From the NCBI GenBank assembly GCA_900642245.1, contig CAAAJI010000001.1, positions 1,144,125 to 1,182,474 of the forward strand: DNA of 38,350 nucleotides, written 5' to 3'. The position numbers were made by a program, and so were the translations under genes. Shown one piece after another: positions 10,471-21,500 of this stretch. Each line of letters opens with the position of its first letter. The stretch's first letter is position 1. The DNA comes from Fragilaria radians. Taxonomy: Eukaryota > Bacillariophyta > Fragilariophyceae > Fragilariales > Fragilariaceae. The notes beneath the pieces were generated by a model that did no database searches, was not told the origin of the DNA, and saw only the letters and a program-made list of their open reading frames with translations.

Positions 10471-10655
10471 TTGATGGTTATGATTGACGTAGATTATATT
10501 GTAATTGATGGTTGTGAATGTTATCAATGAAGTTAGGAATATATATGATTCTATTTCTTCATTTTGTTCTGATTTATGGTTGTGATGAAGATAGTTTTAA
10601 GGGTTATTCCTCCGTGACGTTCTCAATAATTACTTTCGTTAATTGACGGTTGTGC
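10471..10655 (+). promoter_or_regulatory. Four spaced copies of TTGATGGTTGTGA
   Basis: Near-identical 13-mers occur in the same orientation: TTGATGGTTATGA at 10471, TTGATGGTTGTGA at 10505, TTTATGGTTGTGA at 10573 and TTGACGGTTGTGC at 10643. Start-to-start distances are 34, 68 and 70, close to multiples of 34. They lie about 200-390 bases before the start codon of the AAA-ATPase gene, with TGACGT half-sites at 10485 and 10615. This is where promoter elements would be, so I read them as possible transcription-factor sites. Decay of a tandem repeat is the alternative. Confidence 0.45.
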
Positions 10656-10850
10656 AGATCCTATTAACTTTCATAGTTATTGAATTTCAATTTAGGGATT
10701 TTGGGGTGTCCGTCATGCTACCGATCGTTATTAAGTGAAAACCGAGATTAATTTCTGTCTTTCGCCTCAATACGATCTTTGCTGTTCGCCATCAAATACT
10801 TAAGCGATCAGTCCGACGTCCCTGAATACACTTTTCGCGTTATAGAAGAA

Positions 10851-10862
10851 ATGGAGGAATGA
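10851..10862 (+). promoter_or_regulatory. Minimal uORF overlapping the AAA-ATPase start
   Basis: ATGGAGGAATGA encodes Met-Glu-Glu-stop. Its stop codon overlaps the main ATG at 10859 in an ATGA arrangement. If the transcript starts upstream, ribosomes would meet this uORF first and could reinitiate at the overlapping start. Confidence 0.4.
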
Positions 10863-13800
10863 ATACTCTCAAAAACACGACGGGAAGTGACGTTCTAATC
10901 GTTGGTCGAGAAACGGAACGATGTCTACTAGAAAATATTTACACGAATGGGAGGAGCTCTGGTCAAGTTGCGTGGATTTCTGGCGCCAGTGGCGTTGGAA
11001 AGAGTGCTCTGATTCAAAGTTTTCTTCAAGATAAGAAAAATGTATGCAGCGGAAAGTTTGACTTTCTTAAATCCTCTGTTCCTTATTCAGTGATTACCAA
11101 GATATTAGATGAACTGTGCTCATTACTAGAAGTTGAGCATGTATTTGTTAACATTGGTCCAGAAGTCATCTCAATTCTCTCAAAGCTTTTACCACAAATC
11201 CGAAATGTCATTACTCAACTGGACTTTGAAGGAGGCTTAGACACAATCGTCGAGGGCAAAAATGGAGAGTGGGGTTTTCAAAAGCTAAAGCAAGCCACAC
11301 GATTATTTGTCGAGGCAGCGATCGATGTTATTTCATTTGCTTCAAAGCTTCCAGTGATTTTTTATTTCGATGATCTTCAATGGACCGATGAAGCCAGTCT
11401 AGAAATTATCAGGGCTTTATTTGATGGAACTGATGCAATGAAGCAATTCTTTTGCATCATTTCATATCGAGACAATGAAGTTGATGAGGATGGTGCGGTC
11501 GGGATTTGCAAAGCGTTCATAAATGAATCGAAATACAATTGTACTGAGATCTCAATCGGTAATCTTTCTTTTGACGATGTCACCACATTGATTACAAGCC
11601 TTTTAAACATGACACAATCACAGTCTGAGCATCTAGGAAGGCTCGTTTATGATATAACGCGTGGCAACGCCTTTTTTGTACGAAGATATTTGCAACACTT
11701 AATGAAGAATCGTCTTGTTCGTCATAGTGAGGATACAGTTGGCTGGGAGATCGATGAAGTGACAATCCGTAATGAGGTTGATGGAGGTGAAGATATCTCT
11801 TATTTTATTGCACATGAAATCAACAACCTTCCCTCACCAGCATCCACGGTCTTAAAAGTAGCATCCTTATTAGGACAGGAAGTCGATGTTGCCTTACTTG
11901 AATTAGTTTTAGACGCCTTGTCTTTTGATTCATCAAAGTCTCCTTTCACAACTATTTTGGATTTTTTAGAATCGAAATGCCTTATTGTTACCCAAAGTGA
12001 TAAGAAGAAATTTAGCTTCGTACATGATCGAATTCATCAGGCTGTCTATAGCCTCTCCTATCAAGAGCATGATCTCCAGCAACTGTTACGGCGAATTGGA
12101 CGAACGATCCTCGACATAGAAGTTGAGTGTCAAAGTGTGACCCCAGAAATCAGGCTCCTTTTAGCTGTTGATCTCCTAAATCGAGGCAGATCTCATGAAG
12201 ACACATATGAGGGCAAAGACGAACTGGCCCAGTTGAATCTTAAGGCAGCAAAAGAAGTCCTAAGATTTAGCGCATTCAAGCTCTCTCAAAACTATTTGGA
12301 GATTTCGTTACGCGTTCTTGGTAATCGATGCTGGGAATTGCACTACGGGTTGACTCTAAAGATCAGTAATGTGCTGGCTTCCGTTTTATTGAGTAATGGA
12401 TTGATGTCTGAAGCATTGCAACTTATCGATCGTATTAGTGCGCATTGTAGGTGTGTCGAGGATCGGCACGAAGGGCAAATAGTTAAGTTGGAAATTTTTG
12501 CTTGTACCAATCAATTAGATAAATGTCTGGAAGCGAGTCAGACAATTCTGTCAGAGCTACGCTTTTCGCGATTACCGCAGAATCCAGGTCTGTCGAGAAT
12601 AATTCCTGCTGTGATGAAAGTTAAGAGATTATTGACGCCCTTAAGTTCTGATGATATATTGACTTTGCCAGATTGTAACGATAGCAGAGTTCTCCTTGCA
12701 ATGAAAATATGTAAGTACAATATTTCATCCTTCATTTGATACCTACATGAGAGCTAACGACTCCTTATGCCATTTTTGCTCAAGTTGGAATAATGTGCCC
12801 AGTGGCTTTTTTTGTCTCAAGAGAATCCATGATTCCTATAATTGCCTGTCGAATGATGCATCTATCGTTGAAATATGGACTGACTGGTATGTCACCTTAT
12901 GCTTTGAGCTGCTTTGGAGTTTGTATGACTACAATGCTTGACTTTAAAGAAGCTTTTCGATTGGGGGAACTGGCCATACGATTAATGGGGCGGTTTGGGG
13001 AAGATGCAAGAACTTTAGTAATTGTGTATGGCCTTACTTATCACACACGACGACATATTGTTGACGTTTTCAAACCAACTCTTAGAGCATATTACGTTTC
13101 GTTTATTCAGGGAGACCTCGCATTTTCAGGTCAGGCAATAGCTATGCATCTTCTTGCTAGAATGATTGCTGGTGCATCGCTTGAGCATATTATCAATGAT
13201 ACATTTTCTTTTTCAAGACAGCTTGAGGCCTACGATCAACGAATGATGTGGAATATATTATTGATTGCACAACGAAGCAATCTTGAGCTTGCGGATCGTT
13301 CAACCGAGATTATCAAGTTGATAGGAATTATCCCTGATGATGACACATTTTACACTTATATAATGGGAGCGGATGTAGAATTTCATGACTTCCTTTTCTC
13401 CATCCTTACCTTGCGTTCTCGTTATATTGTTGGTGAAAGGGAATCCGCATTGCTGTTCGCAAGAAAGTGCTGGCTTTTGAAAGGCATTAAGGCTGCCATC
13501 CATTATTGCATCGTTCACTTCTTTTATAGTGCTCTTGTGGCCTTAGAATGTTGGAAAGAACATCGTGGTGCTAAACGTTTTCGCTTCTGGAGAATCTTTT
13601 GTAAATTTGAAAGACTACTGAAATTATGGACTACAAAGGGAAATCCAAACACTCTTCACTTGGTCACTTTCTTAAGTGCGGAATGTTTGGCCTCAAAGGA
13701 AAGGTCCGATTTTCAAGCTGTCCAGGAAGCTTATCATGAAGCAATTACTCAAGCAACGCGCTGTGGCTTTATTCAAGATGCTGCACTAGGAAACGAGCAT

Positions 13801-14115
13801 CTTGGTAAATATTGCCTTAGAAAATGTGATAACGAATTAGCGGCACATTATCTTGAGAGGGCGAAGTTACTTTATTTTGACTGGGGAGCTTTCCAAAAGG
13901 TTAACAGAATGAGTATGGAATATGGAAATTTTTTGAGAAATGAAATTTCATCAGATAGCTTGAGTGCATATGTAACAGGTAGAGCTCGGCAAGGGATTGT
14001 GTCGGAAATCGAAGGTGTAAGAGCTCGAACTCGATTATCGATAGATGACCAGCACATGTCTACAAGTAGTGATTTGTTGACCGAAAGGGTTCAAAGCTTA
14101 AAGGAAAGCAATTAG
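10859..14115 (+). CDS. AAA-type ATPase with TPR-like repeats (two exons)
   Basis: Exon 1 is 10859-12710 and exon 2 is 12785-14115. The 74-nt intron (12711-12784) has a GTAAGT donor and a CTCAAG acceptor, and joins MKI to FGIMCPVAFF in frame for 1060 aa. The N-terminal P-loop domain belongs to the STAND/AAA_16 type: Walker A GASGVGKS (42-49) and Walker B VIFYFDDLQWTD (Asp171/172). The remaining two-thirds is helical, with TPR-like segments (for example LSLKYGL, FKEAFRLGELAIRLM, AALGNEHLGKYCLRK). In large protist and bacterial relatives this module sits between a Ser/Thr kinase and a histidine kinase or cyclase and is thought to be a regulated scaffold. Here neither flank is present: the protein starts at the P-loop domain and ends after a short coiled-coil-like tail. 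Substrate and partners are unknown. Confidence 0.85.
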
Positions 14116-16229
14116 CTTGGAGAATCAACAAAGAAAGCATAATTCAATTATGCAAAGCAACGTTTGTCAAAGCATCTTTTCGGACATAAATGCAGAACTT
14201 AACTTCCAATCAATTTCCTATAAGCCTAAAGGGGATACTGGATTTTTCCTTAAGCTGATGAGATGTTCTCCATTTTTATTTGCGTAAGCATGTACATCGC
14301 TTTGTCTCACGTTCACCTTTTTGGTGGGATTGTTGAAATAGAGTGCTTAAATGACCTCAACCGTTAAGTAAGTTTTTTTCAAAGAGTCTCCACACTAGTA
14401 ACAAGAAGAAACATCATAGCAGTTTAAGGTCAAGCCAAAGCTTCAACAAATATTGATACAATTCTAATGTAATAATGTAGAGTCTGTTACTCTACTTCAA
14501 ATGTTTCAAGACTTCGGACACACCGTATTGTCGCTACAACCATGGTAGTAATCGACATATTCCAAATAGAGTAGGCAAATCAAATTTAATCTTTGCATCA
14601 ATGATGCCACAATTGTAACAAGGATAAGCTCTAGCTAACAAAAACTTCTTAGCTCATCATGTGTTCTCAGTTAGGCTTAATTATTGTCAAATGCAGAGTA
14701 CAATTATCTCTTCCAGTTTGCTCCATATTCTGCAACTTGATGCTGCCACTAATGACATATGGATGGTGATGGAAAGAGATGTTGGGAAATAAATTGCCGT
14801 TCGAGATTTAAATGAACTCGTATAATGTGCTTCTATTTAATTTCAAGTTCATAACGTTTTGTTCACTACATATACTCTGCATTAGGTTGCTGATAAAACT
14901 TTGGTACATAGCAGTACTGTCTTGACGCGGCATGTGATTAAGGTTTGCTACTTCATCATTACATTTCATTTTTATGATTTTTCCCCTTCTCTTTCCATGG
15001 ATTCTTGACTAGGACTCATACAATGTATCATTTTTATCAGGCTTTGAGATGGTTCAACAAAGGCTTGAATTGCTTTGGTGAGTATTTCTCAGTCTATCTT
15101 TGCTCCTACCACTAATTTTGATATGTTTAGAGTTACATGGGCACAATATATCTATTCGTATTTTGAACTTAATTTATTTTAATTATGAATCATGCGCTGA
15201 TTGTCTTAAATGCCATAACTCATTTGTTCAAGTTCGATAGGAAATCTTAACACTATTATATCCAAACGGCAGGCCTTGACTCTACTTTGAGGCTGACCGT
15301 CTCAACTATTTTCTTGCTTTACCAAAGGAGGAGCTAACATTGGCTCAAACTGGTTTCTAATAGATGCATTACCGATAATGTAATCCTAATTCTTGCAGCC
15401 CTTAACTGGATAAAAAATATTTATGTACATATTCTGGACAGAATTAAACAACATGAGTTCAGTGTAGGTAATTTCATTTCACTCTGCAATCTTGAACTTC
15501 AGAATAATCATCATAAACTTCAACAGACTTGGGAAATGTCACAATTCTTAAGAATTCATCCTCAAACCCAAGTCTCCTGGTTTTATCAAGAATCTTATCA
15601 TTCAAAGTTGGCCATTCCTCAGTCTCTCGAGAGTAGGGAATTGCATTCAAACTTACAAATGAGTTGAATGCCAATACCTAATAAAAGAAATAAAGTTACT
15701 AGGGACAAATTATCAACTGGATAAACAATTCTCGTGAATGATCAAAGAAGAGAAAAATAGCTACCCATTTTCGATTAAACTTGTTAGGAGCCCTCTTCAA
15801 TAAAAGAAACAGTTGAAGTAAAAGTTGCAATTGCAAAATTTAAATTCGAGTTCTTTCACGAAGTTCTCGAATGCACCAACCTTTTAAATTAGTCTGGATA
15901 ATTTTAAAAAATAGTTGTATTGTTTCGGTCGAGCAAATATTCTTTCTAACGTTTTTTGATTGTGAAATATTTTAAATCATCTTACCATGAGTGACTGAAG
16001 CAAGCTAAATTATGCGTGGATCCAGTTTGATACACATTCTATGATATTTCGTCTCCCATGCAAAGATCATAGATACTGTTTCAGATTTTGCGATGTTGGA
16101 TTTGCTTTTTGATAGATACTCTATTGTGTACTATTACTCGTACCCTTTTTCTTCGATTGCTTTTTTTTCCACCGTAGAAGACTATACCTAAATTTAGTGA
16201 GGTGTTGCAACAATACAACACGTAGGGGC
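14116..16229. other. Long intergenic region, no clear gene
   Basis: About 2.1 kb of AT-rich DNA. The only ORF of note is a 66-codon ATG frame on the minus strand (15674-15474, contains GFEDEFLRIVTFPKSVEVYDD). It is charged and protein-like but unlike any family I know, and it has no visible flanking exons. The last 100 bases should hold the promoter of the gene at 16230. I saw no RT, integrase or transposase signature here. Confidence 0.35.
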
Positions 16230-16670
16230 ATGATAAGGATGGCAACTACTGCGACGGCCTCTCTCCCTAAAATGCGAGCGGCTCTCCGTCATCTCTGTGA
16301 GCATGGTGAGTTAGCATTCCAACAGCAAAAGTCAGGTCAGCGATGGAGAAAGGCGATGGTAAGCAAACGCGTGGCAGCTGATTTAAGGAAGGCCGCAATC
16401 ATAGGTGGAACCTATGGATCCTTTGATTCGAAGACTGGAGTTGGATGGGATCCCAAGTGGGACAACCCGGGTCGCATGCCCTCATTAAGAGCCCCGAAGC
16501 ATCACAAAAGGGAAAGAACGCGAGAGCAACGAGCCGTCAATATTGAAACTAAAATGTCGGGCATGCCGCAGGCTATCGAAGAGCATTACCAGATGCTCCA
16601 GAAGCGAAAGCCAGAACCAACGTTTGAAAACTATCTGAAGAAGTTGATGTCCAGAGTTAAACTTCGGTAA
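16230..16670 (+). CDS. Probable mitochondrial large-subunit ribosomal protein, mL59-like
   Basis: Protein of 146 aa from the first ATG (16230); the frame extends 11 codons further upstream without an ATG. It is very basic. After a short N-terminal stretch that could be a mitochondrial presequence come WRKAMVSKRVAADLRKAA, then GTYGSFDSKTGVGWDPKWD and a basic helix-rich tail with APKHHKRERTREQRAVNIE and MPQAIEEHY. The layout (a basic strand binding RNA, a WDP..WD segment, a PKxxKxER helix and an MPxxIEE helix) reminds me of the mitochondrial ribosomal protein mL59/MRPL25 family. That is recalled similarity, not a search result. It could be another mitoribosomal protein or an uncharacterised conserved protein. 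It is single-exon and 1.2 kb from eL43. Confidence 0.5.
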   Translation: MIRMATTATASLPKMRAALRHLCEHGELAFQQQKSGQRWRKAMVSKRVAADLRKAAIIGGTYGSFDSKTGVGWDPKWDNPGRMPSLRAPKHHKRERTREQRAVNIETKMSGMPQAIEEHYQMLQKRKPEPTFENYLKKLMSRVKLR

Positions 16671-17918
16671 ACAGCACTATCTCGAATGACATACGATTTA
16701 AATCTAAATTAAACAAATCCAAAACGATCTCGTTTCGCAGTGTAGCGGTTCAGAACATCCGTGTCATTTTACGTCGATTATGATACGTTTCGTTTAGAAT
16801 TTAATTTTCGCAATACCGCGATCACTCTATCTTCTGTAGGTTCTATTAGTCTATATCATTTCCATAACAAAGCCTACTGTCTCAAATTGGTAAATTTATT
16901 GCAAGCAATCGAGTTCTCGGTAAGTATCGGAGTCTTAATGTAGTAAGGTCATGATGGACCCCTGAAAATTCATCACATCACCTTCAGTCAGCACAAATCT
17001 CCATTAATCCAGCAATGGAAAAGTACTTAGCTCCCAATCTGAGCTAAGTCCACCATGGGAGACTGAGTTTTCGGTAGTACCTTGTTAACACAGGTTTATC
17101 AAAATGCATAAATTAAAGGTCAAAATATTTGATAGACACTTATCTAATGGATCAATAACATTTCTGAGTTTAAAACGGATGTTGCGTACATCAAATCCTT
17201 GAAGAAATTAGACATTTAAACACTTGATACAACGAAGAAACAAACATCCAGTAACTCTTTGTATGTGATGAAGTCACAAGAGGCAAGTTTCTATGATAAA
17301 AAAACAACTTTATATTTTCCTGAATTGATTGCAGGGGATTAAGGGACAACCAAGCTGTCATTTTCATTCAATTTCCTGAAGAAATGGATGATTGATACAA
17401 GCTTGTATATTGAAGGCTTACTCTCAATGTTGGAAGTTCAAAGAATTCATTGACATCGCATCAATCTAAAAAAATCTCACTTTCCAACGCTTAATATTTA
17501 GGAACCAATACCTACTAGTATACCATAAATTTTTATGATTTTTCCGGTACTATGAAACCCTACCTCGAGTATCAATGCACTGAACCAGTTTTTCATTTTT
17601 ACCCAGTACAACTTACTTGCTCTCTCCTGATTTACGCAAAACTTTCATACTTTCTACGAATCCCACTCTAGACACACACTCTTCATCCAAGGTAGGTCAT
17701 GATTATCAGTAGCTGCTTGGAAGTGTCAATCGCCTCATCTTGGCCAGTGTTTCGATCCTCAATGACTTATGCAATCGAATTGTGAACATGATAGTCACAG
17801 TTCATCGGGAGTAACTTGTTGTTACATGTCGCGACTCATTGTAAGATCATGATACTAACGCTGTTCTCAACCAACTCTCCTTCATTTATTTTGGAATAGG
17901 ATTCAATTCTAGACTAAA
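16671..17918. other. Intergenic upstream of eL43
   Basis: About 1.25 kb with no convincing ORF. A perfect 9-bp inverted repeat (ACTTAGCTC at 17025-17033, GAGCTAAGT at 17041-17049, 7-base loop) is the only structure noted. The last part should be the promoter and 5' UTR of the ribosomal protein gene. Confidence 0.4.
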
Positions 17919-18203
17919 ATGGGTAAGCGCACGAAGAAGGTCGGAATCACCGGAAAGTATGGAACACGATATGGTTCAACTTTGCGTAAATTGATTCGCA
18001 AGATCGAAGTATCGCAGCACTCAACCTATCACTGTGCGTTCTGTGGTAAAGATACAGTGAAGCGTACATGTGTGGGTATCTGGCATTGCAAGTCGTGCCG
18101 TAAAACCGTGGCAGGAGGTGCTTACACCATGTCCACTGCTTCGGCTGTCACAGTTCGTTCTACTATTGGTCGTTTGAGAAAAATGCAGTCAGAAAATGCA
18201 TAG
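17919..18203 (+). CDS. RPL37A: 60S ribosomal protein L37a (eL43)
   Basis: Cytosolic large-subunit protein of 94 aa, the usual family length (about 92). It starts MGKRTKKVGITGKYGTRYG, nearly identical to the universal eukaryotic N-terminus. A zinc ribbon follows with C39-x2-C42 and C57-x2-C60 (YHCAFCGK, IWHCKSC). The conserved KTVAGGAYTMSTASAVTVRS and a basic C-terminal helix complete it. The coding region has no intron. The 3' flank is half of a tandem duplication shared with the convergent deubiquitinase gene. Confidence 0.97.
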   Translation: MGKRTKKVGITGKYGTRYGSTLRKLIRKIEVSQHSTYHCAFCGKDTVKRTCVGIWHCKSCRKTVAGGAYTMSTASAVTVRSTIGRLRKMQSENA

Positions 18204-18218
18204 TCAACAATATAGACC

Positions 18219-18512
18219 AAATAAGCACTCTTTAGAAAACTCTTTTCATTTCTCTTTCACCTAGTTGTGAATTTAAAGTAATTGTGAAGAAATTCGTTAA
18301 TACTTTAATTGTTAATATGGTTAAAAAACTAACTAATTGTGCACCTCTCGGTTCTTCCGTTCAGACGAAATAAGCACTCTTTAGAAAACTCTTTTCATTT
18401 CTCTTTCACCTAGTTGTGAATATAAAGTAATAGTGAAGAAATTCGTTAATAATTCAATTGTTAATATGGTTAAGAAACTAACTAATGGTGCACTTTTCAG
18501 TTCTTCCGTTCA
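18219..18512 (+). repeat. Tandem duplication, 149-bp period, holding the USP gene 3' end
   Basis: Copy 1 (18219-18363) and copy 2 (18368-18512) align without gaps over 145 bases with about 9 differences (about 94% identity). Copy 2 contains the last 11 codons of the USP-type deubiquitinase on the minus strand, including its stop at 18478. Copy 1 is therefore a duplicated fragment of that gene's 3' end plus the following spacer, lying between the gene and eL43. In the part that copies the coding end there are four base differences, and three of them leave the encoded residue unchanged (the fourth is Lys to Arg). Confidence 0.9.
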
Positions 18513-21500
18513 TTATGCTTTCTACTTCTTCTTCAGTCATGCCTTGACCAGAACGGGCACGTATATCCCAAAAGTCCTCTAGACTCGCATCCTTAACATC
18601 CCGTCGAATGTAAAACAGTATATATGCCGAGGAATCTACCACTTCCCGACTATGAATGTCAAATATTTGAGCATCGTTAAAGAGTCGCCACTGGCCATCG
18701 ATTTCTGACTTGAGCGATGCAACATAATGACCTCCAGATAGTGCTCCTTGATGATGAATGACGGCATATAAATCATACAACATAGCCCCGTCACTACGTC
18801 CTATGTAACTAGATTTAGACATAGGATCATCGTCTCTTTCGGGTGTGGGAAGAATAGAATCTTGGCGAAAGCTTTGCTCGTCGATGTAGTTCGAGTTCGA
18901 GTACAAGGGATCCAATGGATCAAAATACTCATGAGATATGACTTCAGGTTGTGTCTTAGCTAGCGGTGCTTCTGGAGGAACATCTTCCTTCACTTCAGAA
19001 GGCTTACTCAAGTCAGGAGCAAGTATTCGAGACAAATCTAGTCCTTCAAGAGGGAAAACAACCAAATCCCGAAGTTTTCTCCTGGTATGTTGAGTGAATT
19101 GGAAACGCTTCAACTGGATAATGACAACGGGGGGTAATCTCCACAAGCTCATTCGTTTCGTCTGAACACGAAAATCCTTGCACCTTGAACAATACGCCTC
19201 AGGTATCTTTTCTTCCTTAGCAAAAGCATCCAAGCAATCTTCAAGAGTTACAGTCCCACCGTACAATCCCTTTTTCCTCGCGTCGTCGTTGCTAGAAGGG
19301 TGATTCGTAATCACGATCGTTGATGGAACCTTTGCACGGAAAGGAGACTGGGAAGCAGTTTGCTCAAGCTGATTCAACCTCGTGCCGAACCCGTTAGTTG
19401 CAACATCAACTGCAAAATGCCAATCGATCGATATGCTATCGCCGCATGTCACAATGGTTGGATAATCGTCATCTGGAATTGCACACCCGATACAGCACTG
19501 ATACCATGCACACAAGGAACATCGACGTCCATCGCGAGTTGTAATTCTCAAGCGAAAACCGTACCTAGGTACAGGCCCTGCAGCAACAATCTCCATGTCT
19601 GAAAGTGTTCTTTGTCGTCTTTGGCGGGTAAAGTTCGTTAGAACATCACCCTCCCTTTCTGACGAGCCTGAAGCCTCTGCTCCTGAGAGATACCGGAGAG
19701 CAGATCTAGGAACAAGCGGCTGCAACCTCTCCGCGATAAGATTGTAAAGCTCCTTTCCAGTGTACTGATCGAGATCGTTGACACGTAACAACAATGGCGT
19801 TCCAAAGACTTGGTGAGAGAAGGGGTGCATAACATCGCGTTGTGATACCTCAACTTTTCGCTGTGCCAGAGCAAGAAAGGAATATCGTGGCCCAGCACCA
19901 TTTTCTTTTTCGTCATCTTCGCCTTGTGTTTCTTTATCGCCTTCTTTAACCGATACGGCATGAAGTTTCCTACTAATAATCTCTTCCTCACTGTTGGCGG
20001 TGCTTCCATCATCGTCGTTATCATCAACTTCATCATCTGATACAGCTGTTTCATCTTGCTCTGTATCTCCTTCCTCGTCCTCAGTATCATCGGGCAGAGG
20101 ATCAAGTTCATAAACATGAAGCACAGACAACTCTCCATTGTCTTTATTCTGGACTTCAGTAAGTGCCAAGGTATTCTGTAGAAAAAAGGTGAGCAAGAAA
20201 CATTCTACAGATATTTATTCCTTTCAATTTCTTACCGGAGCGATTTTCAAAATATATCCTTCTCGCATATCGACAATAGCCATATTCTGCACTTTGTCCT
20301 GAATATACTCTTCCAGTTCGTCATCAATATCATCATCATTGGCGACTCCTTTCTCGTCATCTTTGGAACCGAAATTATCATTCGTAGTTTTTTCACCCAT
20401 CAATTGGGGACCACCTTTTTGATCAACAAATAAAACTCTAGCAAGGGCAGATAAAACGTCCGATAAGGTTCCGTCGTGACGCACACGAACCGAGTATTTC
20501 ATAATTGGCTCGTTTCCTATGGTGTAGTAAACTAATGATACTGATATCTGGTCGTCTTCTGGCATAGGTAATTGCAAAAAAGAAAAGGGCTCAAATCTAG
20601 CACTCTCGTATTTGCAAGATCGACAAGTTAACAAGCTCTTGTACTGGCCTGTAAATAGGGCAACTATAATAGACATTTCCCGCTTTAAATGGTTTGACCA
20701 CCAAATATCAGCTAATTCCCTGTCTGGCCTACCATCTGAATCTGGAGCCTCTATGTAAGGTTTCTCGACTATGCGATTCAGATCTTCAGACAAACCTCCC
20801 AGTATGAACGCTAGCAATTCTTGTGCGTCATGTTGCTCATTTCCAGCAAAGTGTTCGTTGAACTTGCCAAGAGCCTCTTTAAAAGATTTCGGTGTTATAG
20901 CTTGTGCGCTCACAGGTGCGTATGATCCAGGGGCAGTAATTTGTTTTTGAGAACTGTGCTGCGCAGTCTGATTGTACTTTTTCCACAACTCATTAAACAG
21001 AATTGCTGTGGCTTGAGCAAGTTGGCCTTTATGTCCAAGTGGATTTGTAGTATTGAGATCTTTCAGGTATATCCTCGAAGTGAAATAATTTCGAAAGATC
21101 GGAGTGTGACTAAGGCACTGAATCGATGAATTGAGATAGCACGTATTTCTGAAGCAAAACAATTAAGGTAAGACTCAGAAAAGATTGACCAGCAAGACAT
21201 GCCATACTCACCCCATATTATAAAGCCCTACAATGCCATTACCAATGTCTGGCTCTCCTGGGGTACGCGATAATTCTCCTAAGCGTTTCCTATCAGCAAA
21301 GATTCCAGATTTTCCATCTAATCCCCTGGGCCATTTTCCAGTCTTGGTGTCCTTGATTTCCAGAAGGAGCCTAATTTTGGTTGACGGCGAGGCATCGAAG
21401 TTTCCACTTCTCCTCATTCTTTGCTCAATGATATTGAGCTCGAGATTAAGCAACCAATCCTCCGGCCCATCCAAATTGATAAGTCCAGATAAATCATCAG

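Noticed and set aside
17025..17049. 9-bp inverted repeat with 7-base loop as a terminator or ncRNA
   Set aside because: A single short hairpin in AT-rich eukaryotic spacer has no clear meaning; it is recorded only within the spacer entry.
19638..20138. 166-codon minus ORF within USP exon 3
   Set aside because: Met-rich shadow of the acidic insert (GAT/GAA-rich codons) in another frame.
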